DNA of 64,000 nucleotides from Tistrella mobilis KA081020-065 (GCF_000264455.2 NC_017956.1:2153501-2217500), one strand, 5' to 3'; positions 18,726-29,553 are shown, counted from the stretch's first letter. The notes: generated from the letters alone by a model not told the origin. Numbers and translations: made by a program.

Positions 18726-18965
18726 CTACTGTACCAGCCCGGCCAGCATGCCCGACCGGATCAGCTGGTCGATGCCATAGGTGACGGCAATGGCGACCAG
18801 GCTGGTGGCGCCCGCCTTGATCCACATGCGCGGATTGCGCGGTGCGCCCGATGCCTCGGCGTGCTCATCCTTCCGGTCGTGGCGCACGCCGATCGGCAGG
18901 ACCATGAAGAACAACAGCCACCAGACGATGACATAGACCAGGGCGGCGGTGAACCAGCTCTGCAT
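18726..18965 (-). CDS. DUF1467-family small membrane protein
   Basis: 79 residues with two predicted membrane helices (residues about 5-25, starting WFTAALVYVIVWWLLFFMVL, and about 52-72) separated by a charged loop with GVRHDRKDEHAEA. This matches the alphaproteobacterial DUF1467 family, commonly found beside mce and rnj. Function unknown. The start ATG at 18963-18965 has GGGAG upstream. It is the last gene of the leftward nuo-birA-coaX-rnj-mce run. Confidence 0.8.
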   Translation of the reverse strand: MQSWFTAALVYVIVWWLLFFMVLPIGVRHDRKDEHAEASGAPRNPRMWIKAGATSLVAIAVTYGIDQLIRSGMLAGLVQ

Positions 18966-19069
18966 CGGGCGAGGGCTCCCGTATGTGCAAGGATTATGAT
19001 GCACGACGCCCGCCGGGCGCATCGGACCGGCGGGCGTCGCACAAAACCCGGATCTGACCGGACGACCGC

Positions 19070-19474
19070 TCAGACCTGCTCCAGCTCGACCAGCGTGCCG
19101 TTGGTGTCCTTGGGGTGCAGGAACAGGATCGGCTTGTCATGGGCGCCGATCTTCGGCTCGCCATCGCCCAGAACCCGCATGCCGTCGGCCTTCAGCTTGT
19201 CGCGCGCGGCATAGATGTCCTCGACCTCGTAGCACACATGGTGTACGCCGCCGGACGGGTTGCGCTCCAGGAACCTGGCCACCGGGCTGTCCTCGCCCAG
19301 CGGATGCAGCAGTTCGATCGCGGTGTTGTCGAGACGCACGAAGACGGTGGTCACGCCATGGGCCGGCTGATCCTTGGCGGCCGAAACGGTGGCGCCGAAA
19401 GTGTTCCGGTACAGGTTCGCCGCCGCCTCGATATCGGGGACGACGATGGCCACGTGGTTGAGGCGTCCGATCAT
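19070..19474 (-). CDS. mce: Methylmalonyl-CoA epimerase
   Basis: 134-residue vicinal-oxygen-chelate protein converting (S)- to (R)-methylmalonyl-CoA between propionyl-CoA carboxylase and methylmalonyl-CoA mutase. Metal ligands are seen in GRLNHVAIVV, in GGVHHVCYEVED and at the Glu of GTLVELEQV; AKDQPAHGVTTVFV and FLHPKDTNGTLVE are family blocks. The start is preceded by GAGGAG. It follows rnj after a 164-bp gap holding two strong hairpins, so it may have its own promoter. Confidence 0.94.
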   Translation of the reverse strand: MIGRLNHVAIVVPDIEAAANLYRNTFGATVSAAKDQPAHGVTTVFVRLDNTAIELLHPLGEDSPVARFLERNPSGGVHHVCYEVEDIYAARDKLKADGMRVLGDGEPKIGAHDKPILFLHPKDTNGTLVELEQV

Positions 19475-19553
19475 CGGCTCTGTGTCTCCTCACGATGGGG
19501 CCGGAACCGCTTGCCGGCACCCGTTCTTGCTATTGATTGCACCCGGTATTCGC

Positions 19554-19584
19554 CCGCCCCCGGCTGCGGATATCGCGGGGGCGG
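19554..19584 (-). other. Strong hairpin between rnj and mce (1)
   Basis: CCGCCCCCG (19554-19562) pairs perfectly with CGGGGGCGG (19576-19584) around a 13-nt loop. No T-run follows on the minus strand. It lies in the rnj-mce spacer, 12 bp from a second, longer hairpin. Confidence 0.55.
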
Positions 19585-19596
19585 ACGGAAGGCCGT

Positions 19597-19631
19597 TGTT
19601 GCGTTGCGTCCTGTCCGGCCGCAACGCAACA
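19597..19631 (-). other. 12-bp perfect hairpin directly behind rnj
   Basis: TGTTGCGTTGCG (19597-19608) and CGCAACGCAACA (19620-19631) form a perfect 12-bp inverted repeat with an 11-nt loop, 7 bp after the rnj stop codon. There is no U-tract on either strand, so it is not a standard terminator. It may protect or process the rnj 3' end. Confidence 0.6.
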
Positions 19632-19638
19632 TAATGAC

Positions 19639-21339
19639 CTAGATTCGCACGACATGCACGTCGATCAAGGGCTTCTTGCCACGACGGGTCCTGAGCCGGC
19701 GACGCAGGGCCAGTCGGGCGACCTCGTGGATGCGCTCGTCCTTCAGCACCTCGTCGTCATCCAGCCCGTCGATCGCCTCGGCCAGATCCTCGACCAGATC
19801 GGCGGCCAGGCTGTCCTCGTCGTCATCGGGGTCGGATACACCCGGCAGCGCCACCCGCGGATCCGCCTTCAACTCGCCATACTGGTCGACGACCACGGTG
19901 GCGAAGGCGGCCCCCTCGTAGAGCATGCGCTTGCGGGCGCGGATCACCTCGCCATCGGCGGGCAACACCTCGGTGCCGTCGGCGATCAGATAGCCGCTGG
20001 CGATCTTCGCGATCCGCCCCGGCGTCCCCGGTGCCAGGCGTACCAGCGCACCGTTCTCCACCGTCACCGCCTCGGGCACCTGCAGGCTGCGGGCCAGCGC
20101 GACATGCTCGATCAGATGGCGGGGTTCGCCATGCACCGGCACGGCGATGCGCGGCTTCACCCAGCGATACATCCGGGCCAACTCGTCGCGGCCGCCATGG
20201 CCGGAGACATGGATATCGGCATCACGCTCGGTGATCACCTCGGCGCCCTGACGGGCCAGCTGGTTCAGCAACCGGCCGATCTTGCGCTCATTGCCGGGGA
20301 TCTGGCGCGAGGACAGCAGAACGGTGTCGCCCTCGCGCAGATCCGCCGCCGGATGCTCGCCCCGGGCGATGCGGGCAAGCGCCGCATTGGGTTCCCCCTG
20401 GCAACCCGTCACCAGATAGAGCAGACGCTCGGCCGGCAGCCGGTCTGCCTCGCGATCGCTGGCAAGAAGATCGGCGATATCCAGATAGCCGGTCTCGGTC
20501 GCCGCCCGGATCATCCGGTCAAGGCCGCGGCCCAGAACCACCACCTTACGCCCGGCATCCGCCGCGGCCTTCACCACCGTCTCGACCCGGGCGATGTTGG
20601 ACGCGAAGGTGGCCACGAAGACCTGCCCCTTGCGCCCCTTGACCAGATCGCCCAGCTTGGCGCGCACATCGGCTTCCGACCCTGCATCCGCTTCGCGGAA
20701 TACGTTGGTCGAGTCGCAGACCATGGCGAGGACGCCTTCCTCGCCGATTTCACGCAGCCGGTCCTCGTCGGTCACATCGCCGACCAGGGGTTCCGGGTCG
20801 ATCTTCCAGTCGCCGGTATGCATCACCGTGCCGAAGGGCGTGCGGATCGCAATCGCATTCGGCTCGGGGATCGAATGGGTCAGCGACACGAATTCCATGT
20901 CGAACGGCCCCAGTTGCAGGCGGCCGCCGAGCGGAATTTCGGTGATGTCGAGTTCGCGCTCAGAAACGCCGTTTTCCTTCAGCTTCGCGCGCACCACGGC
21001 GGCGGCAAAAGGCGTGGCGTAGATCGGCAGCCGCAGCCGCCGCCAGAGATAGGGAACCGCGCCCAGATGGTCCTCGTGGGCGTGGGTCAGCACGATTGCC
21101 GCGATCGCGTCGCGCCGGGCTTCGAGGAATGCGATGTCGGGCAGGACGACATCCACACCGGGCAGCCGGTCATCGGCAAAGCCCAGGCCGAAATCGACCA
21201 CAACCCAACTGCCGCGGCAGCCATAGAGATTGAGATTCATCCCGATCTCGTTAGCCCCGCCCAGCGGCAGAAACAGCAATTCCTCGCCCGGCTCGATCCT
21301 CACGGTCGGGGGTAGCGCGTCATCCTTCTGTCGTGTCAT
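19639..21339 (-). CDS. rnj: Ribonuclease J
   Basis: 566-residue metallo-beta-lactamase/beta-CASP ribonuclease with 5'-3' exo- and endonuclease activity, used in alphaproteobacteria for rRNA maturation and mRNA decay. Zinc-site motif [15 protein letters not shown] is at about residues 73-87; further blocks are [15 protein letters not shown] near the C-terminal side of the beta-CASP core and the acidic segment with [14 protein letters not shown] before the basic end [22 protein letters not shown]. Its start overlaps the coaX stop by 4 bp (ATGA), so it is coupled to coaX. Confidence 0.95.
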   Translation of the reverse strand: MTRQKDDALPPTVRIEPGEELLFLPLGGANEIGMNLNLYGCRGSWVVVDFGLGFADDRLPGVDVVLPDIAFLEARRDAIAAIVLTHAHEDHLGAVPYLWRRLRLPIYATPFAAAVVRAKLKENGVSERELDITEIPLGGRLQLGPFDMEFVSLTHSIPEPNAIAIRTPFGTVMHTGDWKIDPEPLVGDVTDEDRLREIGEEGVLAMVCDSTNVFREADAGSEADVRAKLGDLVKGRKGQVFVATFASNIARVETVVKAAADAGRKVVVLGRGLDRMIRAATETGYLDIADLLASDREADRLPAERLLYLVTGCQGEPNAALARIARGEHPAADLREGDTVLLSSRQIPGNERKIGRLLNQLARQGAEVITERDADIHVSGHGGRDELARMYRWVKPRIAVPVHGEPRHLIEHVALARSLQVPEAVTVENGALVRLAPGTPGRIAKIASGYLIADGTEVLPADGEVIRARKRMLYEGAAFATVVVDQYGELKADPRVALPGVSDPDDDEDSLAADLVEDLAEAIDGLDDDEVLKDERIHEVARLALRRRLRTRRGKKPLIDVHVVRI

Positions 21340-22115
21340 GCCTTCTCGGAAATGTTGAGCCGGTGGATCTCCAGCAGGCCGACCAGGGTGATATCCGGGT
21401 CGGCATGCTGGATCGCATCGGTCGCGTTGAAGAAGATGGGGGCGAGTCCGCCGGTGGCGATCACCGTCATCGGCTTGCCGTATTCATCGACGATCCGGCG
21501 CACCAGACCTTCGATCAGCCCGACATACCCCCAGAAGACGCCGGCCTGCATTGCCGGCACGGTATCCTTGCCGATGACCTTCTCCGTGCGTTCCACGGCG
21601 ATCCTCGGCAGTTTCGCGGCGGCGCGGTGCAGCGCCTCCAGTGACAGGTTGATGCCCGGTGCGATCACGCCACCCTGATAGGAGCCGTCGGCGCCGACCA
21701 CATCGAAGGTGGTCGCGGTGCCGAAGTCGATCACGATCAGGTCGCCGCCATAGATCTTGTGGGCGGCGATGGCGTTCACCAGGCGGTCGGCGCCCACTTC
21801 ACGCGGGCGGTCCATATCGATCCGAAGCCCGAGATTGACCTCGGGATCGCCGATCATCATCGGCTCGGAGCGGAAATACTTCAGGCACAGCTGCCGAAGC
21901 GAAAACTTGGTCTGCGGCACCACCGACGAAATGATCACCGCATGGACGTCGTCGACGGTCAGCCCCTCGAGCGCGAACAGCTGCAGCAGCCAGACGGCGT
22001 ATTCATCCGCCGTGCGCCGGCCGTCGGTGCTCGCCCGCCATTGCCCGCGCCAGCCATCGCCGTCATGAACCGCAAACACCGTATTGGTGTTGCCGACATC
22101 GATGGTGAGCAGCAT
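21336..22115 (-). CDS. coaX: Type III pantothenate kinase
   Basis: 259 residues of the acetate/sugar-kinase (ASKHA) fold. It begins [19 protein letters not shown], the CoaX phosphate-1 motif; [29 protein letters not shown] and [15 protein letters not shown] are CoaX blocks. It phosphorylates pantothenate, the first step of CoA synthesis. It sits between birA (28-bp gap) and rnj (ATGA overlap). Confidence 0.96.
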   Translation of the reverse strand: MLLTIDVGNTNTVFAVHDGDGWRGQWRASTDGRRTADEYAVWLLQLFALEGLTVDDVHAVIISSVVPQTKFSLRQLCLKYFRSEPMMIGDPEVNLGLRIDMDRPREVGADRLVNAIAAHKIYGGDLIVIDFGTATTFDVVGADGSYQGGVIAPGINLSLEALHRAAAKLPRIAVERTEKVIGKDTVPAMQAGVFWGYVGLIEGLVRRIVDEYGKPMTVIATGGLAPIFFNATDAIQHADPDITLVGLLEIHRLNISEKA

Positions 22116-22143
22116 GGGCGTGTTCCTTCCCGTCTCATCTCGT

Positions 22144-22956
22144 TCATGCGCCGCCCGTTACCGGCGGTTTCGCAAACACCACCTCGCCGGCCGCCAGCCG
22201 GCGGACGCTGCCATCCGGCTGTGTGAGCAGCAGCGATCCGTCATCATCGATGCTGTCGAACCGACCGGTCACCGGCGTCGCGCCATAGCGCACGGTCGCG
22301 GTCTGTCCGATACCATAGGCTGCCGCCAACCAGTCTTCCCGGATGGCCGCCAGCCCGCCCCGCATCCAGGCCGAACGGCGGTTGAGGAAGGCAGGGCCGA
22401 ACGCCTCGACCAGATCCCGAACCATGAGATGGTGTGCGCCGGGCTGTTCCGCCAGCACGATCGGCGGAAACACCCCGTCGGTCGGCCCCGGATGCACCCG
22501 GACATTGGCGCCGATCCCCGCGATCACATAGAGACCGCGGGCATCCTCGCCACTCTCCAGCAGCGTGCCGCTCAGCTTACCGACGTCCCCCTCGCCCGCC
22601 AGCAGCAGATCGTTGGGCCATTTCACCGCCGGCCGTACGCTACTTCCCGCGGGTAGGATTGCCGCAACCGCGTCGGCCATCGCCAGCCCTGAGACGAGAG
22701 AAAGCTGCGCCGCAAGTCCGATCGGAACCTGCGGGCGCAGCAGAAGGCTCATATAGAGATTGCCGACCGGCGACAGCCATTGGCGGCCCTGGCGACCGCG
22801 GCCCGCAGTCTGCCGGGATGCGATGACCAGGGTGCCGTCGGGCGCACCGGCCTCGGCCAGGCGGCGCGCTTCGAGGTTGGTGCTTTCCACCTCCTCCAGC
22901 GCCACCACCGTGAAGGCCGGCGGCAGCTCCGGCGCGCCGTCCGCGGCCGCGGTCAC
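22144..22956 (-). CDS. birA: Biotin--[acetyl-CoA-carboxylase] ligase
   Basis: 270-residue biotin protein ligase without the N-terminal DNA-binding domain of E. coli BirA, so it acts only as an enzyme. Motifs: [13 protein letters not shown], the biotinyl-AMP loop [19 protein letters not shown] and GIGANVRV; the C-terminal SH3-like part includes [13 protein letters not shown]. Start is GTG at 22954-22956, overlapping the nuoN stop (GTGA). It would biotinylate acetyl-CoA and propionyl-CoA carboxylases, the latter upstream of the epimerase encoded nearby. Confidence 0.94.
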   Translation of the reverse strand: MTAAADGAPELPPAFTVVALEEVESTNLEARRLAEAGAPDGTLVIASRQTAGRGRQGRQWLSPVGNLYMSLLLRPQVPIGLAAQLSLVSGLAMADAVAAILPAGSSVRPAVKWPNDLLLAGEGDVGKLSGTLLESGEDARGLYVIAGIGANVRVHPGPTDGVFPPIVLAEQPGAHHLMVRDLVEAFGPAFLNRRSAWMRGGLAAIREDWLAAAYGIGQTATVRYGATPVTGRFDSIDDDGSLLLTQPDGSVRRLAAGEVVFAKPPVTGGA

Positions 22957-24398
22957 GGCATCAGCGCCGCTGCGGCCTGCCCGGCATAATCGAGCAGCAG
23001 GCCCGGCCAGATGAAGTACAGCATCGTGAAGGCGAAGCTGACCCCCAGCGTCACGGTCAGACCCGGGCTGACACCACGATCCAGCGCCTCGGCCGGCTCG
23101 TCGAAATACATCACCTTGACGACGCGCAGATAGTAAAAGGCGCTGACCACGCTCGACGCCACACCGATCACCGCCAGAACGATGAACCCGGCATCGACCG
23201 CGGCGCGGAAGACGAACAGCTTACCGATGAAGCCTGCCAGCGGCGGAATACCTGCGAGCGAGAACATCATCGCCCCCATCACGAAGGCGAGCACGGGCCG
23301 CGAACGCGACAGGCCGGCGAGATCCGAGATCTCTTCGACCATCCGGCCCTGGCGCCGCATGACCAGCACGATCGAGAAGGTGCCGAGCGTCATGAACAGA
23401 TAGATCGCCATATAGGCCGCCACGCCGCGGAAGCCGTCCGCCGTACCGGCGGTGAGGCCGACCAGGGCATAGCCGACATGGCCGATCGAGCTGTAGGCGA
23501 GCAGGCGCTTGACGTTGGTCTGGCCGATCGCGGCGAAGGCCGCCAGAACCATCGAGGCCACCGAGATGAACCAGGTGATCTGCTGCCAGCTGTGGACGAG
23601 GCCACCGAAGGGCTCGGCCAGCACGCGGATCAGCAGGCCCATCGCTGCGATCTTGGGCGCCATGGCGAAGAAGGCCGAGACGCTGGTCGGCGCACCTTCG
23701 TAGACGTCGGGCGTCCACATGTGGAACGGCACCGCCGAGATCTTGAACGCCAGGCCGACCAGGATGAAGACCAGACCGACCAGAACGCCGAGCGAGGGCT
23801 GACCCTGCAGGCTCTGCGCGAGCGCCTCGAAGCTGGTCGAGCCGGCGAAGCCGTAGACCAGGCTGCACCCGTAGAGCAGCATGCCCGAGGACAGCGCCCC
23901 CAGGACGAAGTACTTCAGACCCGCCTCGGTCGACCGCACGCTGTCGCGCTTGAAGGCGGCGAGCACGTAGAGCGACAGGCTCTGCAGCTCCAGGCCCATA
24001 TAGAGCGCAATCAGGTCGTTCGACGAGATCATCATCATCATGCCGACCGTGGCGAGCACGATCAGCAGCGGATATTCGAAGCGCACCACGCCTTCGCGGG
24101 CGAGGTAATCGCGGGCCATGACGAGGGAGAACATCGACGCGATCAACACCAGCACCTTCATGAAGGCGCCGAAGCTGTCGGTGACGAACATGCCGTTGAA
24201 GGTCACGACCCGCCCCTCGGGGCCGGTCACGATCAGCACGGCGGCGATGGCGAAGCCGATGCCGGCCAGCCAGGACAGCAGGCCGGTGGCCTTGTCCTTA
24301 CCCGCAAAGACGCCGACGACGACAAGGGCAAGGGCCAGCGCTGCGAGCCAGAGCTCGGGCAGCGCCGGGGCGAGATCGGGAAGAGGATAGGACGTCAT
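22953..24398 (-). CDS. nuoN: NADH-quinone oxidoreductase subunit N
   Basis: 481-residue antiporter-like membrane subunit of complex I, with about 14 hydrophobic helices. Proton-channel motifs are recognisable: GLELQSLSLYVLAAFKRDS, FHMWTPDVYEGAPTSVSAFF and LLAYSSIGHVGYAL. It is the last nuo gene; its stop overlaps the birA start by 4 bp. Spacing to nuoM is 21 bp. Confidence 0.97.
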   Translation of the reverse strand: MTSYPLPDLAPALPELWLAALALALVVVGVFAGKDKATGLLSWLAGIGFAIAAVLIVTGPEGRVVTFNGMFVTDSFGAFMKVLVLIASMFSLVMARDYLAREGVVRFEYPLLIVLATVGMMMMISSNDLIALYMGLELQSLSLYVLAAFKRDSVRSTEAGLKYFVLGALSSGMLLYGCSLVYGFAGSTSFEALAQSLQGQPSLGVLVGLVFILVGLAFKISAVPFHMWTPDVYEGAPTSVSAFFAMAPKIAAMGLLIRVLAEPFGGLVHSWQQITWFISVASMVLAAFAAIGQTNVKRLLAYSSIGHVGYALVGLTAGTADGFRGVAAYMAIYLFMTLGTFSIVLVMRRQGRMVEEISDLAGLSRSRPVLAFVMGAMMFSLAGIPPLAGFIGKLFVFRAAVDAGFIVLAVIGVASSVVSAFYYLRVVKVMYFDEPAEALDRGVSPGLTVTLGVSFAFTMLYFIWPGLLLDYAGQAAAALMP

Positions 24399-24419
24399 CT
24401 TGTGCCTCGATGCCTCTCG

Positions 24420-25943
24420 TCAGCGCTGCGCGAGCTGGTTCACGGTGTCGAGCACCATGGCGGCCTTCTCGACCTGAACCTGGGTCAGCAGGTTGGCGAC
24501 CGAGGCGCGGATCGGCTCGAGGAAGGTCTCGGGATAGATGCCCATCCAGAGGGTGAGCACCACCAGCGGCGCGAAGGCCAGGACCTCACGACGGTTCATG
24601 TCGAGGATGCCCTTCAGATCCTCACGGACCAGCTCGCCGAACACCACCCGACGGTAGAGCCACAGCATGTAGCAGGCGCCCAGGATCACGCCGGTGGCGG
24701 CGATGAAGGCGACCCAGGTGTTGGCCTGGAAGGCGCCGACCAGCACCAGGAACTCACCCACGAACCCCGAGGTGCCGGGCAGGCCGATCGAGGCCATGGT
24801 GAAGAACAGGAAGATCAGCGCGTAGCCGGGCATCCGGTTCACCAGGCCGCCATAGCGGTCGATATCGCGGGTGTGCATGCGGTCGTAGACGACGCCCACG
24901 CAGAGGAACAGCGCGCCGGAGACGAGCCCGTGGCTGAGCATCTGAATGATCGAGCCTTCGATGCCCTGGGTGTTGAAGGTGTAGATGCCGATGGTCACGA
25001 AGCCCATATGGGCGACCGAGCTGTAGGCGATCAGCTTTTTCATGTCGCCCTGCACCAGGGCCACGAGTGAGGTGTAGACCACCGCCACCATCGACAGGCC
25101 GAAGATCAGCGGCGCGAAGTACTGGCTCGCATCCGGCAGCATCGGCAGGCTGAAGCGCAGGAAGCCGTAGCCACCGACCTTCAGCAGGATGCCCGCCAGC
25201 AGAACCGAGCCGGCCGTCGGCGCCTCGACATGCGCGTCGGGCAGCCAGGTGTGCACCGGCCACATCGGCATCTTCACCGCGAACGAGGCGAACATCGCCA
25301 GCCACAGGAAGATCTGCGCCTCGCGGCCGAAGGGGGTCGCCATCAGGGTCGGGATGTCGGTGGTGCCGGCCTGGAAGTACATGTAGAGCAGCGCCACCAG
25401 CATCAGCACCGAGCCGAGCATGGTGTAGAGGAAGAACTTGAAGGACGCGTAGATCCGTCGTTTGCCGCCCCAGATGCCGATGATCAGGAACAGCGGGATC
25501 AGCATCGCCTCGAAGAAGAAGTAGAAGAGGACGAAGTCGAGCGCCACGAAGGAGCCGATGATCAGCGTTTCCATGGCCAGGAACGCGATCATGTATTCCT
25601 TCACCCGCTTGGTGATCGACTCCCAGCTCGCCAGCACGCAGATCGGGATCAGCAGGGTGGTGAGCAGGACGAACCAGAGCGAGATGCCGTCGATGCCGAG
25701 ATGGTAGTCGATCCCGTAGCCCGGGAACCACTCCGCCTTCTCGACGAACTGGAAGGCGGCGGTCGAGCTGTCGAAGCCCGTCCACAGCAGCAGGGAGATC
25801 AGGAAAGTGATGACGCTCGTCCACAGCGCGACGCTGCGGGCGTTGCGGGCCACGGTCGCCTCGTCACCACGGATCAGCAGGATGAACCCTGCGCCGATCA
25901 GCGGCAGGAAGACGACCGTTGAGAGAAGCGGCCAATCCGTCAT
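24420..25943 (-). CDS. nuoM: NADH-quinone oxidoreductase subunit M
   Basis: 507-residue antiporter-like complex I subunit with about 14 helices. Channel motifs: [15 protein letters not shown] (helix 5 Glu), [18 protein letters not shown] (helix 7-8) and [12 protein letters not shown]. The ATG at 25941-25943 shares its G with the last base pattern of the nuoL stop (TGATG, 1-bp overlap); a GTG one codon earlier is also possible. Confidence 0.97.
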   Translation of the reverse strand: MTDWPLLSTVVFLPLIGAGFILLIRGDEATVARNARSVALWTSVITFLISLLLWTGFDSSTAAFQFVEKAEWFPGYGIDYHLGIDGISLWFVLLTTLLIPICVLASWESITKRVKEYMIAFLAMETLIIGSFVALDFVLFYFFFEAMLIPLFLIIGIWGGKRRIYASFKFFLYTMLGSVLMLVALLYMYFQAGTTDIPTLMATPFGREAQIFLWLAMFASFAVKMPMWPVHTWLPDAHVEAPTAGSVLLAGILLKVGGYGFLRFSLPMLPDASQYFAPLIFGLSMVAVVYTSLVALVQGDMKKLIAYSSVAHMGFVTIGIYTFNTQGIEGSIIQMLSHGLVSGALFLCVGVVYDRMHTRDIDRYGGLVNRMPGYALIFLFFTMASIGLPGTSGFVGEFLVLVGAFQANTWVAFIAATGVILGACYMLWLYRRVVFGELVREDLKGILDMNRREVLAFAPLVVLTLWMGIYPETFLEPIRASVANLLTQVQVEKAAMVLDTVNQLAQR

Positions 25944-27874
25944 CACCAGCCGGCCTCCAGACCGAAGAAGAAGTAGGACACGATCAGCGCGAGACCGATG
26001 AGCATGGCAAAGGCGTAGTGGTAGACGTAGCCGGACTGCATGCGGCCGGCACGCCGTGCCAGATCGACCGACACCGCGGCGATGCCGTCGGGACCGAGGC
26101 CGTCGATGATCTTGCGATCACCGGCCTGCCAGAGCACACGACCGATCCAGAGCGACGGGCGCACGAAGATCGCATCGTAGAGCTCGTCGAAATACCACTT
26201 GTTGAGCAGGAACTTGTGCAGACCCGAGAAATCGCGGGCGATCTTGCCCGGCAGGTCGGGCCGGCGGATGTAGAGGAACCAGGCCAGCGCAATACCGCCC
26301 ACGCTCATCACCAGCGGCAGCAGCTTCACCCAGCCGGGCACATGATGCGCCTCTTCCAGGATGTTGTGCTCACCCAGCATGGTGATGGCACCATTCCAGA
26401 AGTGCAGCTCCGGATCCACCATCGGCAGGCCGATATAGCCGGCGACGATCGCGCCCACTGCCAGCGGGAAGAGCGGCGCGGTCATGACCAGCGGGCTTTC
26501 ATGGACATGATCCATGGTGTGCTTGTCGGCACGCGGCTTGCCATGAAAGGTCATGAACAGCAGGCGCCAGCTGTAGAAGGCGGTCATGAACGCCGCGGCG
26601 ATACCGAGCCAGAAGGCATAGGCGCCGACGCCGGTATGGGCCGCATAGGCGGTCTCGAGGATCATGTCCTTCGAGAAGAAGCCGGCGAAGGGCGGCAGAC
26701 CGGCAAGCGCCAGAGAGCCGATCCACATGAAGGTGTAGGTGACCGGGATGAGCTTCCAGATACCGCCCATCTTGCGCATGTCCTGTTCATCGGACATCGC
26801 ATGGATGACCGAACCGGCCCCCAGGAAGAGCAGCGCCTTGAAGAAGGCATGGGTCATCAGGTGGAAGATCGCCGCCGGATAGGCCCCGACACCCGCCGCG
26901 AAGAACATGTAGCCGAGCTGCGAGCAGGTCGAATAGGCGATGACCCGCTTGATGTCGGTCTGGGTGAGGCCGACGGTCGCCGCGAAGAAAGCGGTCGAGG
27001 CGCCGATCACCGTGATCATGTCGCTGGTGAAGCTGGTGAGTTCGAAGACCGGCGACAGGCGCGCGACCATGAACACGCCCGCGGTCACCATAGTGGCGGC
27101 ATGGATGAGGGCCGAGACCGGGGTCGGGCCTTCCATCGCATCTGGCAGCCAGGTGTGCAGGCCGAGCTGCGCCGACTTGCCCATCGCGCCGATGAACAGC
27201 AGCACCGCGATGACTTCGATCGTGGGCAAGGTCATGCCGAGGAAGTCGATACTGGTGCCGGCCACCGTGCCGAGATCGGCGAAGATCGCATCGAAGCCGA
27301 CCGAGCCGGTCACGAAGAACAGCGCGAAGATGCCCAGCGAGAAGCCGAAATCGCCGACGCGGTTGACCACGAAGGCCTTCATCGCCGCCTTGTTCGCCGA
27401 CGGCCGCTTGTACCAGAAGCCGATCAGCAGATACGAGGCCAGGCCTACGCCTTCCCAGCCGAAGAACATCTGGACCAGGTTGTCGGCGGTCACCAGCGTC
27501 AGCATCGCGAAGGTGAACAGCGACAGATAGGCCATGAAGCGCGGCTTGTGGGGATCATGGCTCATATACCCGATCGAGTAGATATGAACCATGAACGAGA
27601 CGCCGTTGACCACGATCAGCATGACGGCGGTCAGCGAGTCGATCCGGAGCGCCCAGGAGAAGGCGAGTTCGCCCGACCGGATCCAGGTGAAGAGGTTGAC
27701 GGTGGTCGCGTTGCCGCCCACGGCGACATCGAAGAAGGCGACGACGGAGAGCAGCGCGGCCAGGCCGACGGCGCCGGTGGTCACGAGCTGCGACCCCCGA
27801 TCGCCGATCACACGGCCGAAGAAGCCGGCGACGATCGCCGCCGCGAGCGGAAGCAGGATCAGTGCGACGTACAT
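25943..27874 (-). CDS. nuoL: NADH-quinone oxidoreductase subunit L
   Basis: 643 residues, the largest antiporter-like subunit, with about 16 helices and the long C-terminal lateral helix (region after [19 protein letters not shown]). Motifs: [44 protein letters not shown] in two contiguous blocks, and [13 protein letters not shown]. The stop overlaps the nuoM start by 1 bp; nuoK lies 7 bp upstream. Confidence 0.97.
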   Translation of the reverse strand: MYVALILLPLAAAIVAGFFGRVIGDRGSQLVTTGAVGLAALLSVVAFFDVAVGGNATTVNLFTWIRSGELAFSWALRIDSLTAVMLIVVNGVSFMVHIYSIGYMSHDPHKPRFMAYLSLFTFAMLTLVTADNLVQMFFGWEGVGLASYLLIGFWYKRPSANKAAMKAFVVNRVGDFGFSLGIFALFFVTGSVGFDAIFADLGTVAGTSIDFLGMTLPTIEVIAVLLFIGAMGKSAQLGLHTWLPDAMEGPTPVSALIHAATMVTAGVFMVARLSPVFELTSFTSDMITVIGASTAFFAATVGLTQTDIKRVIAYSTCSQLGYMFFAAGVGAYPAAIFHLMTHAFFKALLFLGAGSVIHAMSDEQDMRKMGGIWKLIPVTYTFMWIGSLALAGLPPFAGFFSKDMILETAYAAHTGVGAYAFWLGIAAAFMTAFYSWRLLFMTFHGKPRADKHTMDHVHESPLVMTAPLFPLAVGAIVAGYIGLPMVDPELHFWNGAITMLGEHNILEEAHHVPGWVKLLPLVMSVGGIALAWFLYIRRPDLPGKIARDFSGLHKFLLNKWYFDELYDAIFVRPSLWIGRVLWQAGDRKIIDGLGPDGIAAVSVDLARRAGRMQSGYVYHYAFAMLIGLALIVSYFFFGLEAGW

Positions 27875-27881
27875 CGCGGCC

Positions 27882-28190
27882 TCAGCCCTTCATCAGGTTG
27901 ATGTCCTCGACCTCGATCGAGCCGCGGTTCCGGAAGTAGACCACGAGCACGGCGAGGCCGATCGCTGCTTCGGCCGCAGCGACGGTAAGGACGAACATCG
28001 CGAAAACCTGCCCCACCAGATCCTGGAGCTGGGTCGAGAAAGCGACGAAGTTGATGTTGACCGCAAGCAGCATCAGTTCGATCGACATCAGGATCGTGAT
28101 GACGTTCTTGCGGTTCAGGAAGATCCCGAAGATCCCGAGGGTGAACAGGATCGCGGCCAGGACCAGATAATGCTCGACGCCGATGCTCAT
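27882..28190 (-). CDS. nuoK: NADH-quinone oxidoreductase subunit K
   Basis: 102-residue complex I subunit with three membrane helices. It begins [18 protein letters not shown] and carries the conserved membrane Glu in [18 protein letters not shown] and in [13 protein letters not shown]. The ATG overlaps the nuoJ stop by 1 bp (TGATG). Confidence 0.97.
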   Translation of the reverse strand: MSIGVEHYLVLAAILFTLGIFGIFLNRKNVITILMSIELMLLAVNINFVAFSTQLQDLVGQVFAMFVLTVAAAEAAIGLAVLVVYFRNRGSIEVEDINLMKG

Positions 28191-28804
28191 CAGATGCCCT
28201 TACCCGTTGGGACCTTCTTGATCTCGACCGACTCCTCGATCGTCCGCGCACTCTGCTTGGCAGGGTCCTGACGGACGACGCCGGGACGGGTGCGCAGGGT
28301 CAGGACGATCGCACCGATCATCGCGACCAGCAGCACGAGGCCGGCAGCCTGGAAGAGATAGACGTACTTGGTGTAGACGAGCTGCCCCAGCGCCTCGACG
28401 TTCGAGACGCCCTCGGGCACGCCCACCGGTGCGGCAAAGAGCGGCTGGGCCGCGTCGGCGAGGCCGTAGCTGCCGCCGATGAGCACCAGTTCCGCCGCCA
28501 GCACCAGCCCGATCAGCGCGCCGACCGGCAGATATCGCTGAAAGCCTTCGCGGAGCTGGACGAAGTTGATGTCCAGCATCATCACCACGAAGAGGAAGAG
28601 CACCGCCACGGCGCCGACATAGACGACGACCAGGATCATCGCCAGGAATTCGGCACCCAGCAGCACGAACAGGCCGGCCGAGTTGAAGAAGGCCAGAATG
28701 AGGAACAACACCGAGTGAACCGGGTTTCGGGCGGTGATCACCATCACGCCCGATGCCACCGTCACCGCGGCGAAGAGGTAGAAGGCCAGCGCCTGAAGAA
28801 CCAT
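28190..28804 (-). CDS. nuoJ: NADH-quinone oxidoreductase subunit J
   Basis: 204-residue membrane subunit with five hydrophobic segments. [21 protein letters not shown] and [20 protein letters not shown] are typical, with [21 protein letters not shown] holding the pi-bulge helix 3. The tail (residues about 175-204) is charged and probably cytoplasmic. Upstream, a 107-bp spacer with a 10-bp GC hairpin separates it from nuoI. Confidence 0.96.
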   Translation of the reverse strand: MVLQALAFYLFAAVTVASGVMVITARNPVHSVLFLILAFFNSAGLFVLLGAEFLAMILVVVYVGAVAVLFLFVVMMLDINFVQLREGFQRYLPVGALIGLVLAAELVLIGGSYGLADAAQPLFAAPVGVPEGVSNVEALGQLVYTKYVYLFQAAGLVLLVAMIGAIVLTLRTRPGVVRQDPAKQSARTIEESVEIKKVPTGKGI

Positions 28805-28875
28805 TCTCCGCCCTCGTCCGATCTCGTTTCTTGTCGCATGGCACCCGCTGCGGCGGCGGGTCCCTTCAAACCGTC

Positions 28876-28900
28876 CGCCGGCCCCTCATCGGGGCCGGCG
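28876..28900 (-). other. GC-rich hairpin in the nuoI-nuoJ spacer
   Basis: A perfect 10-bp stem, CGCCGGCCCC with GGGGCCGGCG, around a 5-nt loop, lies 12 bp behind the nuoI stop. There is no T-run, so it is more likely an mRNA stability or processing element, or an attenuator, than a terminator. Confidence 0.55.
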
Positions 28901-28911
28901 ATCTCTTACCG

Positions 28912-29400
28912 TCAACGGTAGGGGGCAACGTCGGCCAGGTTGGCCGCGATCTCCCGTTCCCACCGATCGCCGTTCGCGAGGAGCCTGGCCTTGTCGTAGA
29001 ACAGTTCCTCGCGCGTCTCGGTCGCGAACTCGAAGTTCGGACCTTCGACGATCGCATCCACCGGGCACGCCTCCTGGCAGAAGCCACAATAGATGCACTT
29101 GGTCATGTCGATGTCGTAGCGGGTCGTGCGCCGGCTGCCGTCGGCGCGGGGTTCCGCCTCGATCGTGATGGCCAGAGCCGGGCAGATCGCCTCGCACAGC
29201 TTGCACGCGATGCAGCGCTCTTCGCCGTTGGGATACCGGCGCAGGACGTGCTCACCGCGGAAGCGGGGGCTGATCGGGCCCTTCTCATAGGGGTAGTTCA
29301 GCGTCACCTTCGGCTTGAAGAAGTAGCGCAACGTCAGCGCCATGCCCTTCACGATCTCGGTGAGCAGGAATGCGCGTGCGGTCTGGCCGATGGATGCCAT
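28912..29400 (-). CDS. nuoI: NADH-quinone oxidoreductase subunit I
   Basis: 162-residue 2x[4Fe-4S] ferredoxin-like subunit carrying clusters N6a and N6b on the peripheral arm. Both cysteine motifs are intact: [12 protein letters not shown] (about residues 62-73) and [12 protein letters not shown] (about 101-112). The N-terminal [20 protein letters not shown] helix anchors it to the membrane. The nuoH gene lies 153 bp upstream with two hairpins in the gap. Confidence 0.97.
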   Translation of the reverse strand: MASIGQTARAFLLTEIVKGMALTLRYFFKPKVTLNYPYEKGPISPRFRGEHVLRRYPNGEERCIACKLCEAICPALAITIEAEPRADGSRRTTRYDIDMTKCIYCGFCQEACPVDAIVEGPNFEFATETREELFYDKARLLANGDRWEREIAANLADVAPYR

Positions 29401-29470
29401 CTCAACCTCTCCTCCCCCGTCCGGGACGGTCCGGCATGGGCCGGCCCGGATGGCGGGCTTACCTTACTCC

Positions 29471-29499
29471 GGGACGCGCGCTTGGCAAGCACGCGTCCC
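29471..29499 (-). other. Hairpin in the nuoH-nuoI spacer (nearer nuoI)
   Basis: GGGACGCG (29471-29478) pairs with CGCGTCCC (29492-29499), and an inner GCTT/AAGC stem (29480-29490) continues the helix. It is one of two strong hairpins in the 153-bp gap. Confidence 0.5.
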
Positions 29500-29513
29500 T
29501 GCATTCTGGGTCC

Positions 29514-29538
29514 CCTGCCCGGCTTTTGCCCGGGCAGG
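29514..29538 (-). other. Hairpin in the nuoH-nuoI spacer (nearer nuoH)
   Basis: CCTGCCCGG (29514-29522) pairs perfectly with CCGGGCAGG (29530-29538) around a 7-nt loop. The core TGCCCGGGCA recurs at the very end of nuoH (29557-29566 region), so alternative pairings are possible. No T-run follows on the minus strand. Confidence 0.55.
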
Positions 29539-29553
29539 CTGCCTGACGGGGGC

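Noticed and set aside
25919-27901. 660-codon plus-strand open frame opposite nuoL
   Set aside because: Antisense shadow of nuoL; composition (Asp/His/Arg/Gln) is not protein-like and no start signal is seen. The same applies to long frames opposite nuoN, nuoG, lon, rnj, clpX and parE.
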